Counted from the first letter of the stretch, positions 7,123 through 15,917 are shown. The stretch: DNA of 33,527 bases from Aphodosoma sp045126975 (GCA_045126975.1 JBGVPL010000012.1:1-33527); one strand, 5' to 3'. Notes: a model not told the origin generated them from the sequence alone. Numbers and translations are program-made.

Positions 7123-8442
7123 ATGAGACTTAATAAAATTTCAATAGCCAATATGCGTCTTGTTGGAGAAGAGCCAAAAGTACTTAACATTGATCCATCT
7201 AAAAACGTCTTGATTCTTTTAGGAGATAATGGTTTTGGTAAAACAACTATTTTGGATGCTATTGCAACAACTATGGCCCCATACCCAGCACAATTTCCTG
7301 GCATTGCAGACTATCAATTGTCGGATTTAGATGTACACATAAATCGTCACGGAAAAAGATCAAAATATCTTACAATCAATACTGAATTCTCTGATAATGG
7401 GACTCAAATGACATCTATAAGATATCGTAAAGGTACACAAAGTACCCCTAAACCCAATTATGAACAATTGAAACAAGCTGCAATCGCAAAAAAAGAAGCA
7501 ATTATCGCAGAAGAATCAAATATTGAACTGCCAGTTTTTGCTTATTACGGAACAGGAAGAGGGCAATTTCAAGTTCCTGAACGTCGTCGTGGATTTCAAC
7601 AAACTTTTGAACGCTGGGATTGTTATAAGAGTGCCATTAACCCCGAAACAGATTTCAAGCGTTTCTTCGGGTGGTTTGATTTAATGGAAGATCAAGAAAG
7701 AAGGGATAGAGAGAAACGATGGGATCTTAGATATAAATCACCTGTACTTGAAGCTGTCAGAAATGCTTTGGGAAAGATTGTTAAAGACTATATAAATCCA
7801 AGAATCGAAACTCGTCCTCTTCGTTTTATTATGGACAGAATAGACGAAGATGGATCAAAACATGAACTTAGAATTGAACAATTAAGTGAAGGTTACAAGA
7901 TTGTTATCGCTATGGTAGCAGACCTTGCTGCACGAATGGCTGAAGCGAATCCTGAAATGGAAAATCCATTAAATACAACAGGAATTGTCCTTATAGATGA
8001 AGTAGATTTGCATCTTCATCCTCGCTGGCAACGAGAAATTCTTGTGCAATTGACAGAGGTCTTTCCGAATATCCAGTTTATAGTATCAACCCATAGTCCT
8101 GTAATTGTGGTTGGTGCAGCAAAGATTGCACAAGTTATTAATCTGAATAATATTAATTATGAGAAAAATAAATTTCATAATGACATACAAGTATCCAATG
8201 TAGGACAAGTTCTTCTTAGTGATTTATTTGGCTTGAAGTATCTTTATTCACCTGAATGGGATAATAAAATTAAAGAACGTGATGAAATTCTTGCTAAAGA
8301 TGAGCTTACACCAAAAGACGAAGCACGTTTAGCACAACTAGATGAAGATATGAAAGGACTTACGTCACTTCAAGACTCCAATGCTATACGCTCAACTCAA
8401 CTTATTGAGAAATTGGCTCATGAATTAAATATAGAACTATGA
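7123..8442 (+). CDS. ptuA: Septu-type AAA ATPase (PtuA)
   Basis: This 439-residue ABC/SMC-like ATPase is the sensor-motor subunit of Septu anti-phage systems and acts in complex with the HNH nuclease PtuB. Visible motifs are Walker A GDNGFGKTT (34-42), ABC signature-like LSEGYK (254-259), Walker B and D-loop GIVLIDEVDLHLHP (287-300), and the switch histidine in STHSP (322-326). It therefore has the OLD/RecF-like arrangement with a long insertion between Walker A and the signature. The C-terminal region (about 385-439) is charged and helical and may contact PtuB. The gene overlaps ptuB by 4 nt (ATGA), showing translational coupling. No reverse transcriptase or msr-msd is seen, so this looks like stand-alone Septu rather than retron Ec78 type. 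Confidence 0.88.
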   Translation: MRLNKISIANMRLVGEEPKVLNIDPSKNVLILLGDNGFGKTTILDAIATTMAPYPAQFPGIADYQLSDLDVHINRHGKRSKYLTINTEFSDNGTQMTSIRYRKGTQSTPKPNYEQLKQAAIAKKEAIIAEESNIELPVFAYYGTGRGQFQVPERRRGFQQTFERWDCYKSAINPETDFKRFFGWFDLMEDQERRDREKRWDLRYKSPVLEAVRNALGKIVKDYINPRIETRPLRFIMDRIDEDGSKHELRIEQLSEGYKIVIAMVADLAARMAEANPEMENPLNTTGIVLIDEVDLHLHPRWQREILVQLTEVFPNIQFIVSTHSPVIVVGAAKIAQVINLNNINYEKNKFHNDIQVSNVGQVLLSDLFGLKYLYSPEWDNKIKERDEILAKDELTPKDEARLAQLDEDMKGLTSLQDSNAIRSTQLIEKLAHELNIEL

Positions 8443-9134
8443 GAAAAATAAATAAATCCCCTAATATACCTGCAACATTAGTTGGTGCACCTATACCTAC
8501 AAATATTGCAAATGTGCAAGAGAATATATACAAAGCAAATGATGTGCGTCAGCAGTTGGAAATGGATCAACACTATAAGTGTGCTTTTTGTGAATGTTAT
8601 CTTCCTCTACAATATCACGATGTAGAGCATTTTCGTCCCAAGTCTCATTATTATTGGCTTGGCCACAATTGGAAGAATCTGTTGTATTCGTGTGAACGTT
8701 GCAATCGTTCATACAAAAAAACTCAATTCCCTTTAACCGAAGATTCTGTACGAGCAAATTCTCCTACTGATGATATAACATTGGAGCATCCGCTTATTAT
8801 TAATCCAACAGAAGTTGATCCTTCTCTTCATATTAAGTTTGATAAACATATAGCAAAAGGTATTACTCCTGAAGGAAAGAAAACTATAGAAATATTTCAT
8901 CTCAATGATGAGATAGAGTGTCCAGAATTAATAGATAACCGCAAACAGCACTTTGCACTATACAAACTAGAAAAAGATAAGATTAAATTAAACGAACAAC
9001 TATTGCAAATTCCTGATTTGCCTCAAAAAGCCATAGATATAGCCAATAAAGCTATTAACTTATCAAATAAAAGTATTAATGAATTGACAGCCTTAAACAA
9101 ACCATTTTCAGGAATGTTGGTAGCTCAAATTTAA
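8439..9134 (+). CDS. ptuB: Septu-type HNH endonuclease (PtuB)
   Basis: This 231-residue effector nuclease partners PtuA and belongs to the family also found as the HNH component of retron systems (TIGR02646-like). The zinc-stabilised HNH core is complete: CAFC (48-51), DVEHFRPKS (61-69) with the catalytic His64, W78-N80, and CERCNRSYK (85-93). The rest (about 100-231) is helical. The expected action is cleavage of DNA, or possibly of tRNA or other nucleic acid, after the ATPase senses infection. Start overlaps the ptuA stop; no in-frame alternative is better. No T-rich terminator follows; the nearest structure is the palindrome GTTAGAAT-t-ATTCTAAC at 9220-9236. Confidence 0.88.
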   Translation: MRKINKSPNIPATLVGAPIPTNIANVQENIYKANDVRQQLEMDQHYKCAFCECYLPLQYHDVEHFRPKSHYYWLGHNWKNLLYSCERCNRSYKKTQFPLTEDSVRANSPTDDITLEHPLIINPTEVDPSLHIKFDKHIAKGITPEGKKTIEIFHLNDEIECPELIDNRKQHFALYKLEKDKIKLNEQLLQIPDLPQKAIDIANKAINLSNKSINELTALNKPFSGMLVAQI

Positions 9135-9141
9135 TAAAGTT

Positions 9142-9219
9142 ATGGCAGCAAATACATCTGCATTGAAAACATTTGCCCCAGCAAACAAGATTGAAACTTT
9201 TGTCGTTGGTATGAACTAA
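9142..9219 (+). pseudogene. Relic of a PglX-like adenine methyltransferase gene (5' end only)
   Basis: A 25-codon ORF reading MAANTSALKTFAPANKIETF... starts 7 bp after ptuB. Its first dozen residues match the usual beginning of PglX-like N6-adenine methyltransferases (NTSALK-FAP..R), as in BREX and type IIG enzymes. Homology appears to stop after FAPAN and nothing further of a methylase is seen downstream. I read it as what is left after a deletion. A very short chance match remains possible. Confidence 0.4.
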
Positions 9220-9946
9220 GTTAGAATTATTCTAACACAAACCCCTACCAAACTCTACCGCAAGCAGTTTGTAGCCATCTGCAATCATTAAAAAACAACT
9301 ATGCTTTTACTCTTCAAGCATATCTACAACTACACCGAATATTTCTCCATCTTTACCAACTAAAATAATATTATACTGCATAATATTTTTTTCTTTCCAT
9401 ACTCGTTAATTTACTTTTTCAATCAAAACTTCTTTAATAAACAAAGTCAAAATTATCTTAAATCGGAAAATAAATATTATACCAAGTACCAACTAACAGA
9501 TTATTATCAAATAAAACATTAAAATAAGCACTTTTTAATACCCTTGCATATCAAAACTTAAACACTAGGAACAAGATAATGCTCTTCTATATCACAATCA
9601 AGCAAAACCTATAGGGGTCAGTTATTGAGCATACAATCATCAAGCACTAACCAAACAGAAATTAGCCTCAAAACACAATAGAAAGCATTGATAATCAACA
9701 ACATTATCCCTCACAATAAATTTAACTAACACACGATTGTCTAAATAAACAATAACGAGAAGTTCATTCATATCAAATTCTACCTCAGCGAAAAGAAATT
9801 CATCTTCCCCGATGTGAATTTCGAATAAAACTATTAGAAATAAAGTAACAGAATTTAAGTAAACATCTAATCTTATTTATTATATTGATTATTTCTATTA
9901 TAAAGACAGAATTTACCTCTTTTTTACTATTTAAAATTACACTTAA
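9220..9946. other. Tail-to-tail gap between ptuB and the NACHT gene
   Basis: 727 bp with no intact gene. Contents: palindrome 9220-9236; a 24-residue minus-strand ORF (9307-9381) reading MQYNIILVGKDGEIFGVVVD..., well formed but unrecognised; and short protein-like fragments such as INNNEKFIHIKFYLSEKKF in the plus strand just before 9830. The impression is of decayed genes between two defence modules, but none of the fragments can be named. Confidence 0.45.
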
Positions 9947-12900
9947 TTATAGTATTCTAATTAAAATTTTTCTATATTCCTCTTTTTCTGTGATTGATTC
10001 AATCTTATTGTACTCATTAATTGCAGACAACAACATTTCTCTATCCTTAAACTGAGGATAAGTATACTTTAATAATATAAGTTTGTCAAATATATTTAAC
10101 GAAGATGACTTTACTAATTCTCCAAAATCTGTTATATTAAAAGTAGTATCGGGATTGAATGAAAAATGAACCCGATTATAATTATGCTTTATCCAATATA
10201 ATATATTTTCATTCACAACTCCTTTGGTAAAAAGATGTGACAAGGCATATATTATGGCTCGATTTAGTCTTATATGGGTTGCCCAGTGAATTGTATCATA
10301 ATATTTCATTAATAAATCTAATTCATCATTATTGCGAATCACTATCTCTTTAGATTCAGTACAAATTGCAGATATTACTATATCGCAAAATGGGATAATT
10401 GTATGAGTATGTATGCCAAAGTATGGTTTTAATTTTTCACAAGTAAAAGGATAATCAACAATATCAATATTCTCTTTATGATTTATTGCATATAACAATT
10501 CATTACCTTTCTTTTTGTAAAGATCTATACCATTAAAAGTAATAATTGGATAATCTTCCAACCCCAATGACTTATAATAATCAAGTTTTTCTATGTGATT
10601 TTCTATTCGACTCAAATCAAAACTAGGATAACTTGTTTTAACAGCATCATAATATGCTCTAATATTATCTATATCTCCCATTCCCCATGAAAATACATAG
10701 AAATCAATAAGATCTTTCTTTATTCTTTGGTCAGTAATTAAACTTATAGATAATAGCCTTGCTTCTAAATCCTCTTTAAAACAGCAACAATATTGTGTTG
10801 GTAAATGACCTTCATATTTTTGTGAATACGAAGGCGAATTTATATAATTAACAATCTCGTTACGAAATAATTCAGTTTTAACTATATCTGCAACAGGAAA
10901 AACTGTACTATAGTGGAACATATGAGATTTTATCTCATCTTGATTTGATTCTAATATCCTTATTAAACTTGTATGTACAGCTGAAATGTTAGAAGCCCTC
11001 ATAAGGATACAAACAAGTCTCTGAGACAGTATTGAAGACTGATCAGATTGAAATATCTCAAATATTCGTTCAAGTAAATAATCTTGATATCCATTTGTAC
11101 CTAAAAGCAAAGTAACACAATTTTCATCTATAAATGAAATTTGAAAGTCAATACTTTTATCTTTTACAGATAATAAACGATTAAAAATTTCATCAACAAT
11201 GTTTTTAAGTACCTCAAATTCAATTTCTACATCTTCGTTTAATATCTGATACACAAGATATAAACGACGATTCATTTCAGGAAGTAACTCATCTATATTT
11301 AAGATGTCTACAATAAACTTGGTTGCATGACTACGGCCTAATCTACCTGGCTCATTTATCTTAAACAATGACGCTGTCAATTTAATAACTTCTGTCCAAT
11401 TTGAATTATATATATAATCGTTTAAACTACCATTTAAACTACCTTCTTTCCATTTTGTGTTAAATTCAATGGCCGCAAAGTATTCTTGAAAAGTTAAGTG
11501 TACAAAACCGAACAAGGCTTCTCCATTTTCAGCAAACCCTTTCTCAAATAGGAATCCTGCATCTTCCCTCAAAAATGATATTATATCATTAATGTCTTGT
11601 TTCAATTCCTTTCGCGATATATAAGAATATATTTTTGAGTATTCATTAGTAAGTATTTGGGTTAACTCTTTTTCTGGAATTAAACCAGATGAATGGTGTT
11701 CATGAATATGAAAGGCAATTATGGCTAATAGTTCAATAAGTATTTCTCTATCAATATTATTTTTTTGATTAGCTCTAAGTTTGACCCAATTATCTAGCAG
11801 TGTTGATGTAGCAACTTCATATAGTGCTACTCGTTTTTCTGGTAATTTACTTCCTTGATAATATATTAATGCAATAATGGTTATTAATAAGGGATTTTGT
11901 GCCAGTCTGTATACAGATGTATTTTGTTTGATAGAACGAAATAATTTTTTAACTTCTTCTGAAACATTTCCAAGATTATTATCCGAATACAACGATATTG
12001 ACGAATACCAATTGTGTAAAAACGAGTACATCTGTTTATCGGAAAATTTATCAACCTCAAAATGGAAAAAGCAACCACTTAATCGTGTTTCTTTGTAACC
12101 AACAATTCTAGAAGATACTATAATTTTTATTTCAGGATATTGCGCAGTGAATGAATTTATCTTTTCTACTACGCCATGTCTCTGATTGGTAATATTTATC
12201 TCATCTAGACCATCTATTAACACAATTAATTTGTTGTCCTCTAAACTCTTTGAAAACAACAAACCGTATTTAGTATTAATATCTATAATGAACTCTGACA
12301 AACTCCGTCCCGTATCAAAAAGGTATTTTGCAAATTCTGTTGCTTTTAGATATATTGGGATATATGTTTGTAATTGCTCATTACTAGCCCTATATGCACA
12401 TATAGTATATGCTAAATATTTCAAAGTCGTGGATTTCCCAGAGCCAGGGTCTCCTAAAATGACAATCTTATCAAAATTCGTTAGTGCAGTAATAATATCA
12501 TACGAGTTTTTTTTATCTTTGGGGATGTTATCATCTACATTATTTAAAAAATCGAATTTAAATTTCAATGGTACATATATCTTGTCTATATTCAATCGAA
12601 CCAAAGTGTTATTTACTCGCGGAGAAAATCCTTTAATATCAAAATATGTGTATAAATTTTTGATATATTGATCGTATTCGTATAAGCCTTTACAATATAA
12701 ATCCCATTTATCAAATTCATTTTTATTATCCGCAAATTGAGTTTCAAGTAATTTACATACATTTATAATGCTTTTATCGTCATTTTGAGCATTTAGGATT
12801 TTATATAAATCTGTTTTGTCAATAATACATTCTGTTGTAAATTTAATTTTATCTCCAATAATCTCATCAATAGAACTCTGCTTATATTTTTTCTGTCTTT

Positions 12901-13240
12901 CTGTGATTATGTATATATATAAAGTGTCAAATTCCTTATATAATTCATTTGAAATAAAACCAGACAAGGTATGCTTAATTTTATCTAAACTAGAAGTGGA
13001 GGTTACTTGTATGGCAATTCTTTTATTATAATCTCTGAGGTCAATACTTGGATAAATCTTATTTTCCTCATAGTTTACATTCTTTAGATTACAGTCATAT
13101 ATGGTATTTAGAATATTTATTAAAATATTCTCAGCATGGATGTTAATACTAAATTCCCCATTTGAATTTAGTATTTTAACTTGTTCTGTAAAACGAGAAA
13201 GTAATTGCGATATTCTAAATAAGGTTTCTTGTCTATTCAT
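9947..13240 (-). CDS. SMEK-NACHT STAND NTPase, probable anti-phage protein
   Basis: A 1097-residue single-gene defence candidate of the bacterial NACHT (NLR-related) type. Residues 1-170 match the SMEK domain: INIHAENILINILN, YPSIDLRDYNKRIAIQVTSTSSLDKIK. The ID...QVT core looks like a PD-(D/E)XK-type fold, so a nuclease effector is plausible. The NACHT domain follows, with Walker A GDPGSGKST (263-271), Walker B LIVLIDGLDE (338-347), the IIVSSR sensor-like segment, and a winged-helix-like region ending in GFVHLTFQEYFAA. The remaining 500 residues are helical and lack obvious LRR or TPR periodicity; in NACHT proteins this part senses the trigger. It is convergent with ptuAB and next to a dead YhcG gene. 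AT-rich codon use is unlike the flanking housekeeping genes. Start: first ATG before the conserved NRQETLFRISQLLSRF. Confidence 0.85.
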   Translation of the reverse strand: MNRQETLFRISQLLSRFTEQVKILNSNGEFSINIHAENILINILNTIYDCNLKNVNYEENKIYPSIDLRDYNKRIAIQVTSTSSLDKIKHTLSGFISNELYKEFDTLYIYIITERQKKYKQSSIDEIIGDKIKFTTECIIDKTDLYKILNAQNDDKSIINVCKLLETQFADNKNEFDKWDLYCKGLYEYDQYIKNLYTYFDIKGFSPRVNNTLVRLNIDKIYVPLKFKFDFLNNVDDNIPKDKKNSYDIITALTNFDKIVILGDPGSGKSTTLKYLAYTICAYRASNEQLQTYIPIYLKATEFAKYLFDTGRSLSEFIIDINTKYGLLFSKSLEDNKLIVLIDGLDEINITNQRHGVVEKINSFTAQYPEIKIIVSSRIVGYKETRLSGCFFHFEVDKFSDKQMYSFLHNWYSSISLYSDNNLGNVSEEVKKLFRSIKQNTSVYRLAQNPLLITIIALIYYQGSKLPEKRVALYEVATSTLLDNWVKLRANQKNNIDREILIELLAIIAFHIHEHHSSGLIPEKELTQILTNEYSKIYSYISRKELKQDINDIISFLREDAGFLFEKGFAENGEALFGFVHLTFQEYFAAIEFNTKWKEGSLNGSLNDYIYNSNWTEVIKLTASLFKINEPGRLGRSHATKFIVDILNIDELLPEMNRRLYLVYQILNEDVEIEFEVLKNIVDEIFNRLLSVKDKSIDFQISFIDENCVTLLLGTNGYQDYLLERIFEIFQSDQSSILSQRLVCILMRASNISAVHTSLIRILESNQDEIKSHMFHYSTVFPVADIVKTELFRNEIVNYINSPSYSQKYEGHLPTQYCCCFKEDLEARLLSISLITDQRIKKDLIDFYVFSWGMGDIDNIRAYYDAVKTSYPSFDLSRIENHIEKLDYYKSLGLEDYPIITFNGIDLYKKKGNELLYAINHKENIDIVDYPFTCEKLKPYFGIHTHTIIPFCDIVISAICTESKEIVIRNNDELDLLMKYYDTIHWATHIRLNRAIIYALSHLFTKGVVNENILYWIKHNYNRVHFSFNPDTTFNITDFGELVKSSSLNIFDKLILLKYTYPQFKDREMLLSAINEYNKIESITEKEEYRKILIRIL

Positions 13241-13334
13241 ATATAAAATATTTTTAAGCTTATCAGAATTGCCAAGGATTCCATTAAAAGTGATTTTATA
13301 AATTCTTTAACTTTCTTATTTCGTCTGTTATTAA

Positions 13335-13800
13335 TTATTGCAACTTATTTGTAGGCAACAAATATTGATATTCTGCCATTCTATTTGGTTTATTTACATC
13401 TTGAAGGGCTAATTCTACCTCCAAATGGTCTTTCACAATACAAAGAATTATACCAATTGAAGGATTTTCATCGGGAGCTTTCTCTAACTTATCTAATAAC
13501 GACAAATAAAAATTCATTTTACCCACATATTCAGGCTTAAACTCACCTATTTTCAATTCAATTGCACCCATAGAACGAAGTCAACGATGAAAAAAAGCTT
13601 GTTGCGTTGACACTGTAGCCGCAAAATACTGCTTGAATTGAAAGATGATATTCAGATTTCAAAGCGTGACGAAGCATATCTTGTGACCAACCTTTTGCAA
13701 CTACTTCATTTGCATAAAAGACAACATGTTCAGGAGACAAATCATAACTCATAAGAAGCAAATTGTGTCTCCATGGTAAAACTGCGACTGCCTATCGCAG
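13335..13800 (-). pseudogene. YhcG/DUF1016 nuclease, decayed
   Basis: Two pieces in different frames. The upstream one (to about 13576) reads AVAVLPWRHNLLLM ... VVAKGWSQDMLRHAL, the hallmark of the DUF1016 N-terminal domain (PWGHN, NGWSR..L). The downstream one (13335-13571) reads GAIELKIGEFKPEYVGKMNF... to AEYQYLLP, the end of the PD-(D/E)XK domain. The middle of the nuclease domain, including the catalytic FFIDLLFYHRRL block of the family, is missing. An in-frame TAG stands just before AVAV, and the N-terminal start is not found. An internal deletion plus nonsense and frameshift changes make it inactive. A promoter-like sequence (13963-13994) still faces it. Confidence 0.8.
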
Positions 13801-13962
13801 AAATACGTTATACTCCTCTTCATTAAATAGTTTTAAGACACTTATATTCTTTATACTCTTATTTTTAACGCCTTATTATACTGAATTTTTAAAGATTCAC
13901 TTTCTTTCATAACAAACAATTGATTATTTATCAAAATAAATTACCCCAATTCTTCAATGACG

Positions 13963-13994
13963 CAAATTTACAAAAAATAAATCAATAAATCAAA
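13963..13994 (-). promoter_or_regulatory. Promoter facing the YhcG relic
   Basis: Minus-strand TAAATTTG (13963-13970) with TTTG 20 bp upstream (13991-13994). It is divergent from the divIC promoter. Confidence 0.5.
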
Positions 13995-14024
13995 ATAAAA
14001 AAAACAAAAATTCACATCTTAAAA

Positions 14025-14059
14025 TTATGAATTATAAATTGTGAATTATTAATTATTTT
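14025..14059. repeat. Five heptads before the divIC gene
   Basis: TTATGAA-TTATAAA-TTGTGAA-TTATTAA-TTATTTT, overlapping the -33 box and spacer of the promoter at 14039-14069. Confidence 0.75.
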
Positions 14060-14069
14060 CGTACCTTTG
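14039..14069 (+). promoter_or_regulatory. Promoter of the divIC/ftsB-like gene
   Basis: TTG (14039-14041), 20-bp spacer, TACCTTTG (14062-14069); the start codon follows at 14090. Confidence 0.7.
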
Positions 14070-14089
14070 CATATCTAAACTAAAACGCT

Positions 14090-14401
14090 ATGAACAAACT
14101 AAAAATCTTCTATATCAAGCTCAAGCAAAACAAGTGGATAAACAAATACACTATCACACTACTGATTTTTGCTATTATCATCGTTTTTGTCGATTCGAGC
14201 AGCCTCATCGACCGTTACAAAGCATATCGCGAGAAGCGTGAACTACTAAAAGAAAAAGCACGCTACGAAGAAAGCATCAAGAAAGACCAAGAGTTTCTTG
14301 ACGCAATCCAATCCGACCCTGAAGCATTAGAGAAATTCGCCCGCGAAGAATACAAAATGAAGGGCAAAGGAGAAGATGTTTATATAATTAAAGAAGACTA
14401 A
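14090..14401 (+). CDS. Septum formation initiator (DivIC/FtsB-like)
   Basis: This 103-residue bitopic membrane protein is of the divisome type that links FtsL and FtsQ/DivIB. A short basic N-terminus (KLKIFYIKLKQNKWINKY) precedes one membrane helix (about 23-36, TLLIFAIIIVFVDS). A coiled coil follows (about 44-75, YKAYREKRELLKEKARYEES), then the family's closing block EFLDAIQSDPEALEKFAREEYKMKGKGEDVYII. Length and layout match Bacteroidetes DivIC proteins. It has its own consensus promoter and is followed by repeat element copy B and an RluA-family gene on the same strand. Confidence 0.88.
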   Translation: MNKLKIFYIKLKQNKWINKYTITLLIFAIIIVFVDSSSLIDRYKAYREKRELLKEKARYEESIKKDQEFLDAIQSDPEALEKFAREEYKMKGKGEDVYIIKED

Positions 14402-14418
14402 AATCCCCTAAATAATAA

Positions 14419-14590
14419 AAGACAAAATAACATAAGAACATAATTTTTACAAACAAAATTTTATCGCCAAAAGCTCAAAGACCATTGATTACCACAAATT
14501 AATCGTAAATTAAAACTATACCAATTTACGAATAATTAACGAAATTTATGTTCAAAAGAAAATTCTTATGTTCTTTTGTTCTTCTGTCTT
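14419..14590 (+). repeat. Repeat element copy B (172 bp)
   Basis: Imperfect terminal inverted repeats are made of 8-bp units: AAGACAAAATAACATAAG at the left, and TTCTTATG-TTCTTTTG-TTCTTCTG-TCTT at the right. The interior carries TCGCCAAAAGCTCAAAGACC and a conserved TTTACGAATAATTAACG stretch. A second copy, in the same orientation, is at 15516-15772; together they bracket the pseudouridine synthase gene. Confidence 0.75.
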
Positions 14591-14607
14591 TTTAATAAAA
14601 AATAATT

Positions 14608-15507
14608 ATGGCAAAAAAATCAACCCCACCGCAACGCAAAAACGCTATACCAGACCAAAATTTCACAGTAAAGCACGAAGCTCAGCTTCTACAATATATG
14701 ATTGAGATATGGCCACACCAAAGCCGTAGCGCAATCAAATCGTATCTCGCTCACCGCCAGATTGCTGTAAATGGCAAAACCGAAACAGCGTTCGACCTCA
14801 TGCTCCGTGCTGGCGACCGCCTCACTTGGCGTAGCGTGGGCGAAGAACGCCAAAACCCTAACCACAAAGTCAAAATCATATACGAAGACGACCATATTAT
14901 CGTGGTTGACAAAAAACCGGGCGTACTCACTATGTCCACAGGTCGCGAAGGCGAACAAACAGCCTATTCCGTGATGATGGAGCACGTGCGCCGTCGCAAC
15001 AAAAACAACCGCATCTTCATCGTTCACCGCCTCGACCGCGATACTTCGGGGCTCCTCCTTTTCGCCAAATCGGAAGAAATACAAGAAATCCTACAAGAGC
15101 GTTGGAACGAAAACATCATCAAACGCCAATACGTTGGTGTTGTCGAAGGCGAGATGGAACAATCAGAGGGTCAAATAGTTTCGTGGCTTACTGAGAATCC
15201 TAAATCGCTCAAAATGCAAGCCTCACCCGTAGATAATGGTGGCAAAAAAGCTATTACTAACTACCGCGTCATCAAAAATAACGGTCGCTATACCCTCGTG
15301 GAAATCACGCTCGAAACTGGCCGTAAAAACCAAATCCGCGTGCAACTTGCCTCTATCGGTCACCCTATCGCAGGCGACAAACGCTATGGAGCACAATCCA
15401 ACCCTCTCGGTCGCCTTTGCCTCCACGCGCAAGTCATCTCTTTCATCCATCCCGTAACTCGCGAAGTGATGAAATTCGACACCGATATCCCTGCAATATT
15501 CAGATAA
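14608..15507 (+). CDS. RluA-family pseudouridine synthase
   Basis: This 299-residue enzyme isomerises specific uridines in rRNA or tRNA to pseudouridine. An S4-like RNA-binding region comes first (about 22-75: LLQYMIEIWPHQSRSAIKSYLAHRQIAVNG), then YEDDHIIVVDKKPG (92-105). The catalytic signature HRLDRDTSGLLLFAK (140-154) has D143 as nucleophile. The LVEITLETGRKNQIRVQL block and the closing GRLCLHA motif are also present. The Lys/Pro-rich start is usual for Bacteroidetes members. The exact target (RluA, RluC or RluD type) cannot be read from the sequence. The gene sits between two direct copies of a 172-bp repeat, so deletion or amplification by recombination would be easy. Confidence 0.92.
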   Translation: MAKKSTPPQRKNAIPDQNFTVKHEAQLLQYMIEIWPHQSRSAIKSYLAHRQIAVNGKTETAFDLMLRAGDRLTWRSVGEERQNPNHKVKIIYEDDHIIVVDKKPGVLTMSTGREGEQTAYSVMMEHVRRRNKNNRIFIVHRLDRDTSGLLLFAKSEEIQEILQERWNENIIKRQYVGVVEGEMEQSEGQIVSWLTENPKSLKMQASPVDNGGKKAITNYRVIKNNGRYTLVEITLETGRKNQIRVQLASIGHPIAGDKRYGAQSNPLGRLCLHAQVISFIHPVTREVMKFDTDIPAIFR

Positions 15508-15515
15508 AACCCACA

Positions 15516-15772
15516 AAGACATAAGAACATAAGAACGTAATTATTATAAACGTAAATTTTATCGCCAAAGGCTCAAAGACCGTTGGTTGTCATAAATCAA
15601 TCGTAAATTAAAATAATACTGACAAAAAATTTACGAATAATTAACGGAAATTTATGTTCAAAAAAAAGCCCACAAATCACACAAATCCTCACAAACAAAT
15701 ATGTATTTGTGATAATTCGTGTAATTTGTGGGAGAAAAAAAATCTTATTATGTTCTTTTGTTATTCTGTCTT
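15516..15772 (+). repeat. Repeat element copy C, with a nested hairpin insert
   Basis: Same termini, TCGCCAAAGGCTCAAAGACC core (15562-15581) and TTTACGAATAATTAACG stretch as copy B. It is 85 bp longer because a hairpin element is inserted near the right end: CCCACAAAT (15669-15677) pairs with ATTTGTGGG (15724-15732), with an inner CACAAA/TTTGTG pair. Confidence 0.75.
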
Positions 15773-15783
15773 CAAAATAAAAC

Positions 15784-15815
15784 AAAAAAAGAGACGCTAT
15801 GAAAAGCGTCTCTCC
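15784..15815 (-). terminator. Terminator of tRNA-His
   Basis: On the minus strand AGAGACGCT and AGCGTCTCT form a 9-bp stem, followed by seven T; it lies 10 bp from the tRNA 3' end. Confidence 0.85.
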
Positions 15816-15824
15816 AAAAAGCTG

Positions 15825-15899
15825 GGTGGATGATGGGGATCGAACCCACGACCCTCAGGACCACAATCTGATACTCTAACCAACTGAGCTACATCCACC
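15825..15899 (-). tRNA. tRNA-His (GTG)
   Basis: Read on the minus strand: acceptor GTGGATG (15898-15892) pairs with CATCCAC; the D arm is GCTCAGTTGGTTAGAGT; the anticodon loop TTGTGGT gives GTG; the T arm is GTGGGTTCGATCCCC. The base before the acceptor is G and the discriminator is C, the G-1:C73 pair that identifies histidine tRNA. CCA is not encoded. Confidence 0.95.
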
Positions 15900-15917
15900 A
15901 GGTCTGTTTTGCGAGTG

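Noticed and set aside
6632..9134. Retron of the Ec78 type (reverse transcriptase, PtuA, PtuB)
   Set aside because: No reverse transcriptase gene is present in or near the operon and the leader lacks a clear msr-msd layout, so stand-alone Septu is the better reading.
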